Source: Artocarpus heterophyllus (lineage: Eukaryota; Streptophyta; Magnoliopsida; Rosales; Moraceae). Taken from it: a DNA stretch of 64,000 nt. The stretch lies in assembly GCA_025403435.1 (NCBI GenBank), contig CM046345.1, forward strand, positions 5,645,451 through 5,709,450. The letters run 5' to 3'. The translations under genes were made by a program, and so were the position numbers. Under the pieces are notes generated by a model. That model was not told the DNA's origin. It saw nothing but the letters and a program-made list of their open reading frames with translations, and did no database searches. Each line of letters starts with the position of its first letter. Position 1 is the stretch's first letter. Shown piece after piece: positions 23,850 to 36,419 of this stretch.

Positions 23850-24289
23850 ATCGATGAGTTATTTGACCAGCTAGGAAGTTCCTAATATTTCTCAAGAACA
23901 GGTTTGTGATCCAGAGGCTCCAACTACATGCCCAGAAGGTCGAGTTTGAAGCATATCATTTGAGCAAGGCGTCTCAGTAGATTCATCTAAGATTGGGGCT
24001 ACAGTACGGTGGGGACGACTGAAGATCACGACCGAGATTCACAGCTTTTTAGGACGTGTCGGGTAGTGCAGAAGAGTTCGCGAAAGGTTTCCCTAAGGGT
24101 AGTGGCCTCATTGATGCAGTTGATCAAGGCAAGTGATGGGTTTGAATGGGACGAGGGATGTGGATGCCCTTCCTAATAGTTGAGAGATCGGTTGACTATC
24201 ACTTATGCTCTGGCTACATCGGTCAGTGACGAGTTTTAGGGGATCTACACCGTTGTAGTAAGACAAAGGCTTGGATGTGTGTTGATGCA

Positions 24290-26463
24290 TGGTAACGCCC
24301 AAGAAATGTTTATTCTTTGTAATAAACGGCGAACGTATGTAGTGTAGAAAAGTTGTCGAATCCACAGGGAGATAAAAATTTGTACCTCGGCAAATTGTTA
24401 AAAATAAACGGTCAAAAAGGCAAGCACTTTTTCAAAGGAAAGAGTAAAATGAGATGAATATTTTTGTGGTTTTTATTCAAAATTTTAATTCAAAAGAAAT
24501 GAAATTAAAACGGTGAAGCTTGGAGAATCCCTTGTATGTTTTGCAACTGATATGGAATTTCAGCTCTAATTAATAATTATCTAAAGTATTTGATTTATTA
24601 TATCTTATCTCATTAATTGCAAGCACATTTTACTAATTATATAGGTCAACCTAAATCGACAATATAGCAAGCCATAATACAGTAAGGGTTTTCCTATAAA
24701 AACTAGCAAAATAATCATCTGTCACTAATGATTTGGTGCACTAATTATGAAAATTATAACAGCTGTCACTCAATTATAATTAACATAACTATGGGATAGA
24801 AAAGATATTAACAAATCAAAATTAATATATTTTAGTGGAATACATTTTTACATCAATTCTGGCAGCACTTCATCTTATGAAATATCTAGAATCGACAATA
24901 TAACAAGTCATACTGCAGTAAAAGACATTCCATAAAATTAAGCATTATTTCATTATTATTAATATTAACTATGCAACACAATTAAATTACATAAAGAAAG
25001 CATGACTGAATTTATGTAAAAATTGACAGCATAACAACATCAACAATAATTATTAAAAACTTAAAGATATAATTTATTCCACAAAATATAAACATTACCA
25101 CACAGATATAGAGTTAAAATCCATACCAAGATATTATGCATACAAGATCATCTCTTTGCCTCACCAGACACTCTACTCTAATTTAAGCACTATTTTATTA
25201 TTATTCATTACCTAAGAGGATACTGCTGAGTCTAACTCAGCAGCTAGGAAAGGAAAGGGAAAGAAGGGCCAAAGGCCCGAAGGAGATGTGTTCTTCATGG
25301 GAAATGCAAGGCTATTTATAGCCTTTGAAAAGTTACTGTTTGGCATATATAATTATGGTTTTTCCCTGTTGAAAGTTGACAATTTCGGATTATTGGATCT
25401 TTTTTTCTCTTCGTTTTTTCACGCTGAGATTCGCTCGTTGATATGCGAATTTGAGTTTGTAATCCTATGCTTCGCGGATCACGGCAGCACGAAACAGGTG
25501 CAATCTGACACGTTGAACGCGCGATACAATGGCTGCCAGAGGCGTTCGAGAATGGGCCCAGGTGGGCCAGTGGGACAGCAATTTTTGACCGTCAGATTGG
25601 TCGCGGTCACTGCATCGAACGACTGGAAGAACAGCTGCACGTAGACTCACCCACACGCGAGCAGACACGGCCTGCGACTCCCCTCTGACGCGTCTGTAGC
25701 TTGTCAGCGCGTGAATCACACGCGCCAATCGTTCTTCGACACGTGGACTATACCCTGAGATTCTGCTGACGCACCGGATGACGCGTTGACACGCGTCTCT
25801 TCCTCGGACGGCTAAGATTGATTTGGCAGGTGATCGAACGGTTAAAAACTTGCCACGTGTCCCATTTAATATAAATTCAAATTTCCTTAATCTTTTTTAT
25901 GTATTTGATGTCCGATTTTGTCCGTTTTGGTGTCGTTTTGCTCCGTTTTTCCTCAAGATTTCAAATCTAAAAATCACAAACACGCTAATATTAATTATTT
26001 TACAAACATAATATTTACAAAAATATTTATTTTACATTAAAACACACAAAAATAAATAAAAACTCTTAAAATTTCCAGTCTCTTACGATTTGGCACAGAT
26101 ATAATTTTTATAACTTGGAAATATTTTTAGAAATTACTAAAAATATAACAAAACATATTTACAAACTCAAAACACACTATTAAACACTTTAAAACTCAAA
26201 ATAAAATAACCGCATTACTTTTACGGTTTTGACTATTTACAAACTAGACACTTATTTAACACACCAAAATGATTCTAAAAATTACTAAAAATTCTATTAA
26301 ACATAAAAACACACTAAAAACACATTTTTAAACATATTTTCACACTAAGACACGAAAATACTTATTAACACAAAATTGCTATAATTAGAGAATTTAATGA
26401 GAAATAAAAGCGTAAATAAATGATTTTAAGCATTAAAAAATGTACACTTTTACAGTCTCATCA
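24290..26463. mobile_element. Solo LTR, 2,174 bp, inside the decayed RNase H region
   Basis: It starts TGGTAACGCC and ends CTCATCA, flanked by the 5-bp TSD ATGCA (24,285-24,289 and 26,464-26,468). Removing it and one TSD copy rejoins the RNase H stretch CVLMQ-HGRVVTYG. TG..CA ends with a 5-bp TSD fit an LTR. The family is not recognised, and it is not obviously related to the TGTAACGCC LTRs nearby. The 25,440-25,850 part is notably GC-richer than its surroundings. Confidence 0.75.
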
Positions 26464-26722
26464 ATGCAGCATGGACGAGTTGTGACTTATGGATTACAAT
26501 AGTAAAAGCCTTATGAATAGGACTTCCCTATTCATGATTTAGAGTACGCCGTAGTGATTTACGCTTTAGGGGATCTAGAGAAGCCACTTGCTGGAGTGAT
26601 GTTTTAGGTATTCTCAAATCATAGGGGCTCAAGGTATTCGTTCACTCAGAGGAATTTGAAATGAGGCAGCAATGGTAGGTGAAATGTAGAGGACTAGGAT
26701 ATCTCGCTGCAGTATTATCTGC

Positions 26723-29700
26723 ATAGGTTCATTATGGTTACAGACGCACTCAACAGGAGGTCTTGGGAGATTCGCGTATATTTGGCACTAAAGGACTGGT
26801 GAGAGATGCTACCGTGAGCAAGAATGGGCCGTAGTACTATAAAGACTTTGATTCGGTGTCAGCGTATCTCAGGGATTCAAATTCAGCACTTGTTCAAGTG
26901 GTGAGGCAAAATTAGTAGTGAGACCAATATCTTCGGGGAACGTGGACGTGAAGGCGGACCTGGGAGTAGCTTGAAGACCAAAGCTATTCCTACCAATGGA
27001 CCATTGCAGTCTCAGGGAATGTCTGGCAGTAATCAAGGGAGTGATGAAAGCCTTGATGAGTGAAGTTCGTAAGTTTCAATTCACCATTTATATGGGGAAC
27101 ACAAAGATGCATCGCGTTTTTCGGAAGCAGTACTAGTGGAAAAGCCTGAAGAAAGATGTTTAAGCGTACATGGCCAAGTGCGTGATTTGTTTGTAGGTGG
27201 CGGCCAAGCATCAGGAGCCCATTGGTCAGCTTCAGCATGAGAGCACGTCATGGCGGATTTCTTCTCTAGGTTGCCAAAGACAGAGCAAGGACGTGATGGA
27301 TTTGGGTCGTCATTGGCAAGTCAACGAGATCGGTGTATTTTATTCCCATTAGGTCCTAGTGTTTGCAACGAGTTCTTGGAGGAGCTTTCAGGAAGCTTTG
27401 GGCATAGAGTTGGGTTCCAGCGCAGCTTTTGATTCTCAGACCAATAGGCGGTTTGCTCAAGGTATTCATATTTTTAGAGGTACATTGCATGCACGTGTAT
27501 TGGATTGTGGCAGGAATTGGAAGCAACATTAGCGTCTGGAAAAGTAGGGTACAACAGTAACTATCAAGTGGGCTTAGGATGATATCATTTGAAGTGCCAT
27601 GTGGTTGGTCATGTCGATCATCGGTGGTTTGGAAGCAACATTGCATGCACGTGTATCCGGATAGGTTCATTATGGTTGCAGACGCACTCAACAGGAGGTC
27701 TTGGGAGATTCGCGTATATTTGGCACTAAAGGACTGGTGAGAGATGCTACCGTGAGCAAGAATGGGCCGTAGTACTATAAAGACTTTGATTCGGCGTCGG
27801 CGTATCTCAGGGATTCGAATTCAGCACTTGTTCAAGTGGTGAGGCAAAATTAGTAGTGAGACCAATATCTTCGGGGAACGTGGACGTGAAGGCGGACCTG
27901 GGAGTAGCTTGAAGACCAAAGCTATTCCTACCAATGGACCATTGCAGTCTCAGGGAATGTCTGGCAGTAATCAAGGGAGTGATGAAAGCCTTGATGAGTG
28001 AAGTTCGTAAGTTTCAATTCACCATTTATATGGGGAACACAAAGATGCATCGCGTTTTTCGGAAGCAGTACTAGTGGAAAAGCCTGAAGAAAGATGTTTA
28101 AGCGTACATGGCCAAGTGCGTGATTTGTTTGTAGGTGGCGGCCAAGCATCAGGAGCCCATTGGTCAGCTTCAGCATGAGAGCACGTCATGGCGGATTTCT
28201 TCTCTAGGTTGCCAAAGACCGAGCAAGGACGTGATGGATTTGGGTCGTCATTGGCAAGTCAACGAGATCGGTGTATTTTATTCCCATTAGGTCCTAGTGT
28301 TTGCAACGAGTTCTTGGAGGAGCTTTCAGGAAGCTTTGGGCATAGAGTTGGGTTCCAGCGCAGCTTTTGATTCTCAGACCAATAGGCGGTTTGCTCAAGG
28401 TATTCATATTTTTAGAGGTACATTGCATGCACGTGTATTGGATTGTGGCAGGAATTGGAAGCAACATTAGCATCTGGAAAAGTAGGGTACAACAGTAACT
28501 ATCAAGTGGGCATTAGGATGATATCATTTGAAGTGCCATGTGGTTGGTCATGTCGATCATCGGTGGTTTGGAAGCAACATTGCATGCACGTGTATCCGGA
28601 TAGGTTCATTATGGTTGCAGACGCACTCAACAGGAGGTCTTGGGAGATTCGCGTATATTTGGCACTAAAGGACTGGTGAGAGATGCTACCGTGAGCAAGA
28701 ATGGGCCGTAGTACTATAAAGACTTTGATTCGGCGTCGGCGTATCTCAGGGATTCGAATTCAGCACTTGTTCAAGTGGTGAGGCAAAATTAGTAGTGAGA
28801 CCAATATCTTCGGGGAACGTGGACGTGAAGGCGGACCTGGGAGTAGCTTGAAGACCAAAGCTATTCCTACCAATGGACCATTGCAGTCTCAGGGAATGTC
28901 TGGCAGTAATCAAGGGAGTGATGAAAGCCTTGATGAGTGAAGTTCGTAAGTTTCAATTCACCATTTATATGGGGAACACAAAGATGCATCGCGTTTTTTG
29001 GAAGCAGTACTAGTGGAAAAGCCTGAAGAAAGATGTTTAAGCGTACATGGCCAAGTGCGTGATTTGTTTGTAGGTGGCGGCCAAGCATCAGGAGCCCATT
29101 GGTCAGCTTCAGCATGAGAGCACGTCATGGCGGATTTCTTCTCTAGGTTGCCAAAGACCGAGCAAGGACGTGATGGATTTGGGTCGTCATTGGCAAGTCA
29201 ACGAGATCGGTGTATTTTATTCCCATTAGGTCCTAGTGTTTGCAACGAGTTCTTGGAGGAGCTTTCAGGAAGCTTTGGGCATAGAGTTGGGTTCCAGCGC
29301 AGCTTTTGATTCTCAGACCAATAGGCGGTTTGCTCAAGGTATTCATATTTTTAGAGGTACATTGCATGCACGTGTATTGGATTGTGGCAGGAATTGGAAG
29401 CAACATTAGCATCTGGAAAAGTAGGGTACAACAGTAACTATCAAGTGGGCATTAGGATGATATCATTTGAAGTGCCATGTGGTTGGTCATGTCGATCATC
29501 GGTGGTTTGGAAGCAACATTGCATGCACGTGTATCCGGATAGGTTCATTATGGTTGCAGACGCACTCAACAGGAGGTCTTGGGAGATTCGCGTATATTTG
29601 GCACTAAAGGACTGGTGAGAGATGCTACCGTGAGCAAGAATGGGCCGTAGTACTATAAAGACTTTGATTCGGCGTCGGCGTATCTCAGGGATTCGAATTC

Positions 29701-31388
29701 AGCACTTGTTCAAGTGGTGAGGCAAAATTAGTAGTGAGACCAATATCTTCGGGGAACGTGGACGTGAAGGCGGACCTGGGAGTAGCTTGAAGACCAAAGC
29801 TATTCCTACCAATGGACCATTGCAGTCTCAGGGAATGTCTGGCAGTAATCAAGGGAGTGATGAAAGCCTTGATGAGTGAAGTTCGTAAGTTTCAATTCAC
29901 CATTTATATGGGGAACACAAAGATGCATCGCGTTTTTTGGAAGCAGTACTAGTGGAAAAGCCTGAAGAAAGATGTTTAAGCGTACATGGCCAAGTGCGTG
30001 ATTTGTTTGTAGGTGGCGGCCAAGCATCAGGAGCCCATTGGTCAGCTTCAGCATGAGAGCACGTCATGGCGGATTTCTTCTCTAGGTTGCCAAAGACCGA
30101 GCAAGGACGTGATGGATTTGGGTCGTCATTGGCAAGTCAACGAGATCGGTGTATTTTATTCCCATTAGGTCCTAGTGTTTGCAACGAGTTCTTGGAGGAG
30201 CTTTCAGGAAGCTTTGGGCATAGAGTTGGGTTCCAGCGCAGCTTTTGATTCTCAGACCAATAGGCGGTTTGCTCAAGGTATTCATATTTTTAGAGGTACA
30301 TTGCATGCACGTGTATTGGATTGTGGCAGGAATTGGAAGCAACATTAGCATCTGGAAAAGTAGGGTACAACAGTAACTATCAAGTGGGCATTAGGATGAT
30401 ATCATTTGAAGTGCCATGTGGTTGGTCATGTCGATCATCGGTGGTTTGGAAGCAACATTGCATGCACGTGTATCCGGATAGGTTCATTATGGTTGCAGAC
30501 GCACTCAACAGGAGGTCTTGGGAGATTCGCGTATATTTGGCACTAAAGGACTGGTGAGAGATGCTACCGTGAGCAAGAATGGGCCGTAGTACTATAAAGA
30601 CTTTGATTCGGCGTCAGCGTATCTCAGGGATTCGAATTCAGCACTTGTTCAAGTGGTGAGGCAAAATTAGTAGTGAGACCAATATCTTCGGGGAACGTGG
30701 ACGTGAAGGCGGACCTGGGAGTAGCTTGAAGACCAAAGCTATTCCTACCAATGGACCATTGCAGTCTCAGGGAATGTCTGGCAGTAATCAAGGGAGTGAT
30801 GAAAGCCTTGATGAGTGAAGTTCGTAAGTTTCAATTCACCATTTATATGGGGAACACAAAGATGCATCGCGTTTTTCGGGAGCAGTACTAGTGGAAAAGC
30901 CTGAAGAAAGATGTTTAAGCGTACATGGCCAAGTGCGTGATTTGTTTATAGGTGGCGGCCAAGCATCAGGAGCCCATTGGTCAGCTTCAGCATGAGAGCA
31001 CGTCATGGCGGATTTCTTCTCTAGGTTGCCAAAGACGGAGCAAGGACGTGATGGATTTGGGTCATCATTGGCAAGTCAACGAGATCGGTGTATTTTATTC
31101 CCATTAGGTCCTAGTGTTTGCAACGAGTTCTTGGAGGAGCTTTCAGGAAGCTTTGGGCATAGAGTTGGGTTCCAGCGCAGCTTTTGATTCTCAGACCAAT
31201 AGGCAGTTTGCTCAAGGTATTCATATTTTTAGAGGTACATTGCATGCACGTGTATTGGATTGTGGCAGGAATTGGAAGCAACATTAGCGTCTGGAAAAGT
31301 AGGGTACAACAGTAACTATCAAGTGGGCATTAGGATGATATCATTTGAAGTGCCATGTGGTTGGTCATGTCGATCATCGGTGGTTTGG
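26723..31388 (+). repeat. Five-copy tandem array of a 939-bp retrotransposon pol segment
   Basis: Copies start at 26,723, 27,661, 28,600, 29,539 and 30,478 (periods 938, 939, 939, 939). The last copy ends at about 31,388, short of a full unit. Each unit holds the decayed end of RNase H (VADALNRRSWEI) and part of the integrase core (DFFSRLPKTEQGRDG). The copies are almost identical although the source pol is heavily mutated, so amplification is recent. Diagnostic bases differ between edge and middle copies. It is not CRISPR: units are long, coding-derived and have no spacers. Confidence 0.95.
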
Positions 31389-31999
31389 GTAGGACCGAAA
31401 GATGAGACCATTATTGAACATGGAGAGAGAACAACGAAAAGGGGCTACTATGTTACGTAATCGGTTGAGAGTAGCTCAAAGTAGGCAGAAGAGTTATATG
31501 AATAGGAGACGCTAACCTTTAGAATTAGAGGTAGGGGATTCCGTTCTCTTAAAGGCTTCATCGTGTAAATGAGTTTTGCATTTTGGTGTGTGAGGGGAAA
31601 ATGCATCGAGGTACATCGGGTTGTCTGAGATTCTCAACACGTTAGAGTGACTGTTTATTGCCTTGATCTCCCTCCTAGACTCTTTCATGTTCATGTCGTA
31701 TTCTGTATGTCGGCACTCTAGAATGTTCTCCCAAGCCAAGCAAGATAGTCTCGATTCGTAATGTGCAGATTCAAGAAGACATAACTTACTAAGAGGTGCT
31801 GGCTTAGATTCTCGACCGAAAAGTGATAGATTTAAGGCACTGTAAGATTCCATTAATGAATGTGGTGTGGTAGCACCACAAGGTTGATGAGACAACCTGG
31901 AAATCAGGATTGATCCTATAGGAATCATATCCACATTAATTTTGTACTTAAGATGGTTTTCGAATTTCGAGGATGAAATTTCTTTTAGGGATAGAGAGC

Positions 32000-34259
32000 T
32001 GTAACGCCCCGAAATTAAATTAAGTGATATTAGTAAGTGAAATAGTGAAATTAGTGTGCCATGATACATTCTTAAACTGAATTTGACTATTTGGTGGTAT
32101 TTCTAAATTAATGTTATTTTTTATTGTCTTAATGATTTTTAAATTACTTTTAATTATTTTTGTTTGTTATTTTCAATTTTGAAAACAAAACAATTTATCA
32201 AATACACTTCTTTTTCAAAACTGTGGGTGGCACACGATGACACCACCCATTTTTTCTCTCTATTTATTCTCTCTCCCTCACTCACTCATGCTCACTCTCT
32301 CTCCTTTTCTCACTCTCTCTCATTCTCTCCCTTTCTCTCTCTTCTTTCCTTAAATCTTTGAATCAAAAATCAAGCCAAGCTTCGGTTTTCAGTGGATTGA
32401 AGGCTCTAGAATGTGATTTAACAACCATAAACACGATTCAAGGATTGAATCAAGGTTAGTTTTTAAAATTTCAAAACTTTTTCTATTTTTCAAATTTCCT
32501 TGTAATTTAAAATCTAAGCTCGTTTAAGCTTAGAAAAACTTTAATCTAAGTTAGAGAAACTTAAAACACCAAGAATCTAAGCTTAGTTTGAAGAAAAATA
32601 GATTTAAATCAAGATTTTTCATTTTTCTTTATTTTTCCTTATTTTTGGACTTATTCAAAATCCTTGTGTAAATCTTGTTTTAATGTATTAAAAAGTGTTC
32701 TATTATGTTTTTCTATCAATTATGATCATTATTTATGCCTAGGAATTGAGAAAAACATGTTGAAATGAGGATTTGGGATCGGGGAGGCCGAAACCTGTGC
32801 TTATAAAATTCTAGAATTTTTTAGTTTGGCAGACCGGATTCATGAGTTTGGCAGGCCGAATTCATACGTCTGGCATGCCAAACCTGGAAAAGTTTGACCG
32901 ATCGGACCTGGCTTGCGGGCAGGCCGAACCAGGGGGAACCGGCAGGCTGACCGAGCGTAGTGAAGATTTGTCATTTTTCACATGTTTTTACTATTTTAAA
33001 CTTCGATTGAGAATTTAAACTTTATAGTATGATTTTGCGAACTAAATGGTACACTAAGACACCATGAGATAGGTTAGTAATGTAAAATATCCTAAGCTAG
33101 AAATTGATGAGCTTAGTTTATGTTTAAGGTTGTTCGAGGTTCCGCGGAGCCAACGTGTAGCGGATCGGGACTACGGTGTGGGACACCAACACAAGTATTG
33201 AGGTAGGACTTCTACCCCTTTCTTGGTAGCCAAGCTTTAAATGATTTTGGCCTTAAAGGATTTTATTTTAAAATGTTTTCAACAAATGATATAATGTTTT
33301 AAATGTCTTCAAAAAGGGACTTTTGGCCACATAATAATTTCTTTCAAAATGATTTCCTTAAAAATGATTTTCTTTAGAATGAATTTCAAGGAACGGTTTA
33401 GATGAGCTTCTTAACAATTTTCATTACTTATCAAGAATTGTATGATCATAATGAATCGAATAATAGATGTAATTGAGTGTACTCGGCAACACGGGATTTA
33501 AATAATAATAAATACACATAAGGGCATGATGCCATAATCAGAGATCGGGTCGTGTAGCGTACGACCTTGAGGACAGGTCCCAAAATCTAGCTAGGCCACT
33601 ACGGTGGTGATAAATATGGTTTGCCCAGAAAAGAGAAACAATGTACTCTCTAGATGGACTGTATTGATAAGACTTATTTAAATGAATTTATTTATTTATT
33701 TATTTATGTAACTCTGTATTTCTAATCATTTTCTTGAAAGATAAATATTTTATTTAATATGTTTATCTGTTTTAAAACATAGTCCTACTGAGCCTTTCGC
33801 TCACTTTTTATTTATTTTTAAACCCATTTTCCCTTAGGTGGAATCCAGCTTAGAACCGGCAGAGAGTCCATTGCCCAGAGTCGCGAGCAATAGAGGGTCT
33901 TGAGTAGGTTAGTAGCTGTAGTAAATCAAGGCATGTATTATTTAGGTTTTATTTTTTTATATTGGACTGTGACTGTAATAATTTATTGTCGACACTATGT
34001 GTGTGCATAAGTTGTGGGCCAGTGGGACCCAACTTGCATTTCTTATACTTTCTTTGTTTAATTATTTTTATTGTTTCCTATTATTTATTTCTTTATTCCT
34101 ATTTATTAAATGCTTAAAATTATTTGTTTAAAAAGGTTTTTTAATTATCACATTTTTCATAATCAATTTTGAATTCTTAACGTATGTTTTAATCAAATTT
34201 CTACTTAATTAACTTAATTAAACCACTGTGTCACCTTCCGTACTCCGGAGCATGACACA
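32000..34259 (+). mobile_element. 3' LTR of the decayed plus-strand Ty3/gypsy element
   Basis: About 2.26 kb running TGTAACGCCCCG to CATGACACA, preceded by the plus-strand sequence gaggatgaaatttctttta and a purine run (polypurine tract). The first 560 bases match 3,379-3,955. It contains a CT-rich core-promoter-like tract (32,250-32,350) and a cluster of TCGGCAGGCCGA-like palindromes (32,820-32,960). No matching TSD is seen, because the left flank has been rearranged. Confidence 0.8.
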
Positions 34260-34287
34260 TCTCGCCCAAAATAAAGTCCGACACAGT
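34260..34287 (+). repeat. 28-bp scrap duplicated from 34,684-34,711
   Basis: The sequence tctcgcccaaaataaagtcc and the next bases follow the LTR end, then jump abruptly into the MITE sequence that resumes the duplicon. The same run occurs once more at 34,684 and at 45,722 (its orthologous place in unit 2). It is a scar of the rearrangement on the right edge of the nest. Confidence 0.7.
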
Positions 34288-34297
34288 ATAAAGATAA

Positions 34298-34495
34298 TTT
34301 AGTATTTTTCCACTTTTATATAAAGATAATTTAGTTATTTTATATGTCAAAATCAATTATTGATTAAAATAAGATATAAATTTATGTATTAAATATATAT
34401 ATATATATAAATGCATTCGATGAGATCAAAAATCGAAAGTATAATTTTTGAATAACCTAAAACAATGGATATAAAAAGGTAAATATCTGTACATA
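34298..34495 (+). mobile_element. Right part of the split MITE copy
   Basis: It continues the repeat begun at 2,865-3,115; the intact arrangement is seen in unit 2 at 45,040-45,520. It ends in aacctaaaacaatgg and ataaaaaggtaaat, an inverted counterpart of the left end. Confidence 0.55.
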
Positions 34496-35505
34496 ATTTT
34501 GTCATTTGTTACTATATGCTCACTAATTTAGAAAATGCATATATTTGTTTGTTTAATAGCGTCTTCATATCTACAAGCTTAATGAATAACAACCAGAAAC
34601 TCTTTCAATTGCATCGTGCATCTTAATTTTGCTTTAGACATCTTGTGACTTTAATATGCAACTAGATGTCTTTTGTAATAACATCTCGCCCAAAATAAAG
34701 TCCGACACAGTGGTTTGCATCTCGAACAACTTAGTGACATCTGAGTGTTAAAAAAAAAAAAAAAAAGTGGCAAAGTTATATGAAACACATTCTCCAAATC
34801 TCTTGGTTGAAATGAAAAAGTTACAATAATTAAAAACTTAATAGCATCTATGCCTCTGCATTTGCCAATCTTATATACTTTGATACCATTTTTCCCTAGC
34901 TACCGGTTCAAAAGCTTGGTCTTTCATTAGGCTTGTTCAGTGGTGCATTTCGTCATGCGGAGTTTTTTTTTTTTTTTTTTCAACTTTCGTTTCATGTTGA
35001 TTTGGTCATCTTTTTTTTTTTTTGGGCAATTTTTAGCTTGTTTAAATCAGTTCTAATCTCCTTCAACTTATCCAATGTCTCTGTCTTTTCTAATAAAACA
35101 AATGGGGAATTTGGTGTCAAATAGTTCTTTCAGATTGTATCAAAGTTGTAGTGAAGCTCTAATGATGTTAACGTGTCATGACTAAGCAGGTTAGCATATG
35201 AACAACATGCTAAAAATACAGGTTGGGCTAAGTACGACACAAGTCATGTTTGAAATAAAATTATTTAGGCCAGGTCGGCCCGTTTGAAATATTTAATAAT
35301 CGTTCAACAACAAATTCTCCTTAATTTAGAGAAAAAATGAAACGTCATTATAATATTTAAATTCATATTATAGATGTGCGATAAATGGTATGAAATCACA
35401 TGAAAATTACCCCAAATGTTAAAGAGTTGCCCAATTTTTACGCCAATGCTCATGTGTCACGTCAAATTATTCTCTCAAAATTCCTCGATTTTATCGATCG
35501 TTTTC

Positions 35506-35512
35506 TATAAAT
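35506..35512 (+). promoter_or_regulatory. TATA box of small gene-like unit I
   Basis: TATAAAT lies 70 nt before the ATG at 35,576. The same box, flank and spacing recur in unit 2 (49,637 and 49,707). A similar arrangement precedes the next unit at 37,119-37,126. Confidence 0.55.
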
Positions 35513-35575
35513 GCGGCCCTAATTTTTTTATGCAAACACATTGAAGCAAAAGTTGTTTTAAGTTTTCTCTAATTC

Positions 35576-35785
35576 ATGAAAGGAGTTAGATTCCAAATAT
35601 TTCAACGAAAAATATTAGGAAGAGTTTGCCTCCTTGTCAAAATGTTTCGACAATTTACAAAGGATAGTATTTTGAAAATCAAAGGAAGGATATGCTCACT
35701 CTTTAAATGGAACTTCTCTATTTGCCTTCTCCATATGTATGGTGATTTTTTGAATATTTTAAGCTTTCTAGTACTCAAATTTTAG
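35576..35785 (+). CDS. Small gene-like unit I, unknown family
   Basis: A 69-codon frame starts MKGVRFQIFQRKILGRVCLL and continues KMFRQFTKDSI. Its first 40 residues resemble the product at 37,191 (IFQ-K-LG--C, MF, KDSI, KG). I do not recognise the family. Strongly basic and hydrophobic residues and no cysteine pattern are seen. The frame after about residue 45 probably reads into an intron. The unit-2 counterpart at 49,707 has a 24-bp deletion and other changes. It could be a gene remnant; translation is unproven. Confidence 0.35.
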   Translation: MKGVRFQIFQRKILGRVCLLVKMFRQFTKDSILKIKGRICSLFKWNFSICLLHMYGDFLNILSFLVLKF

Positions 35786-36419
35786 TTTATTTGTTACACT
35801 AATTATTATTTTTTAATTACAAAATATGAAAATAACATTTTTCACTTGACTGCTTCTTCTCCTTCTCTCCCCTAACATATGAACAATTGTCTTTTGTTAA
35901 GTTGCTGTCAGACATCATCTTTTCTCGGGCCACGGTTGTTCACAGCCATAATAATTGGTGCTTCGATCTTTTTCATAGATGAGATTCTTGAGAGCACTTT
36001 AACGTTGGCAATCAAAATTTAGAAACAATATTCTTCGTATTAACGAGATCATTTAGCGTTATTAATGTAGGAAGAGTATGTTGTTCACACGATTTAAGAT
36101 ATATATTAAAAAAAGATTGTAGAAACGGTTAAACATATATAAAGAACTGAGACAATATTTTGGAAAAGAAAGGACGTTTTCTTTAGAATTTAGTGTGCTG
36201 CTCATGTTATTATTATTATTTTTTTTTTCAGATCACCTCATGGAGTATGAGTTTCTCCCAACATCCTCTATGCAGAGAATTTAGAATCAAGAAATGGGAT
36301 TTTTCCTCAGTACGTATACCATTAAGTATCTTTTACCCAGTCATTTGACCGTTAGTCATGCAAAAAAGTAGATAAAAGACAGATATTAACAAAAATCCTC
36401 TTCACAATTGATGTACTAC

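Larger units (their letters stand above)
23850..31999 (+). mobile_element. Old decayed Ty3/gypsy internal region, plus strand
   Basis: Fragments of pol in plus-strand order: an RT scrap at 23,850 (IDELFDQL); RNase H split by a solo LTR (CVLMQ before 24,285, then QHGRVVTYG after 26,464, then DLEYAVVIYAL near 26,530); the RNase H tail (RFIMVTDALNRRSWEI near 26,730); an integrase core scrap (DFFSRLPKTEQG near 27,255); and an integrase C-terminal scrap (LRVAQSRQKSYMNRRR and LELEVGDSVLLKASS, 31,460-31,570). Stops occur throughout, so it is much older than the other elements. It ends at a degraded polypurine tract just before the LTR at 32,000. Confidence 0.8.

Noticed and set aside
26990..30557. 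Repeated short frames (82, 60 and 78 codons) recurring every 939 bp
   Set aside because: These are shadows and debris of the decayed pol in the tandem array, not a multigene family.
26723..31388. CRISPR-like or plant gene tandem array
   Set aside because: Repeat units are 939 bp, contiguous, without spacers, and derived from retrotransposon pol in a plant genome.
31512..32069. 185-codon minus-strand frame
   Set aside because: It is antisense to the decayed integrase C-terminal region of the plus-strand gypsy element (LRVAQSRQKSYMNRRR on the other strand) and overlaps the LTR start; no domain is seen.
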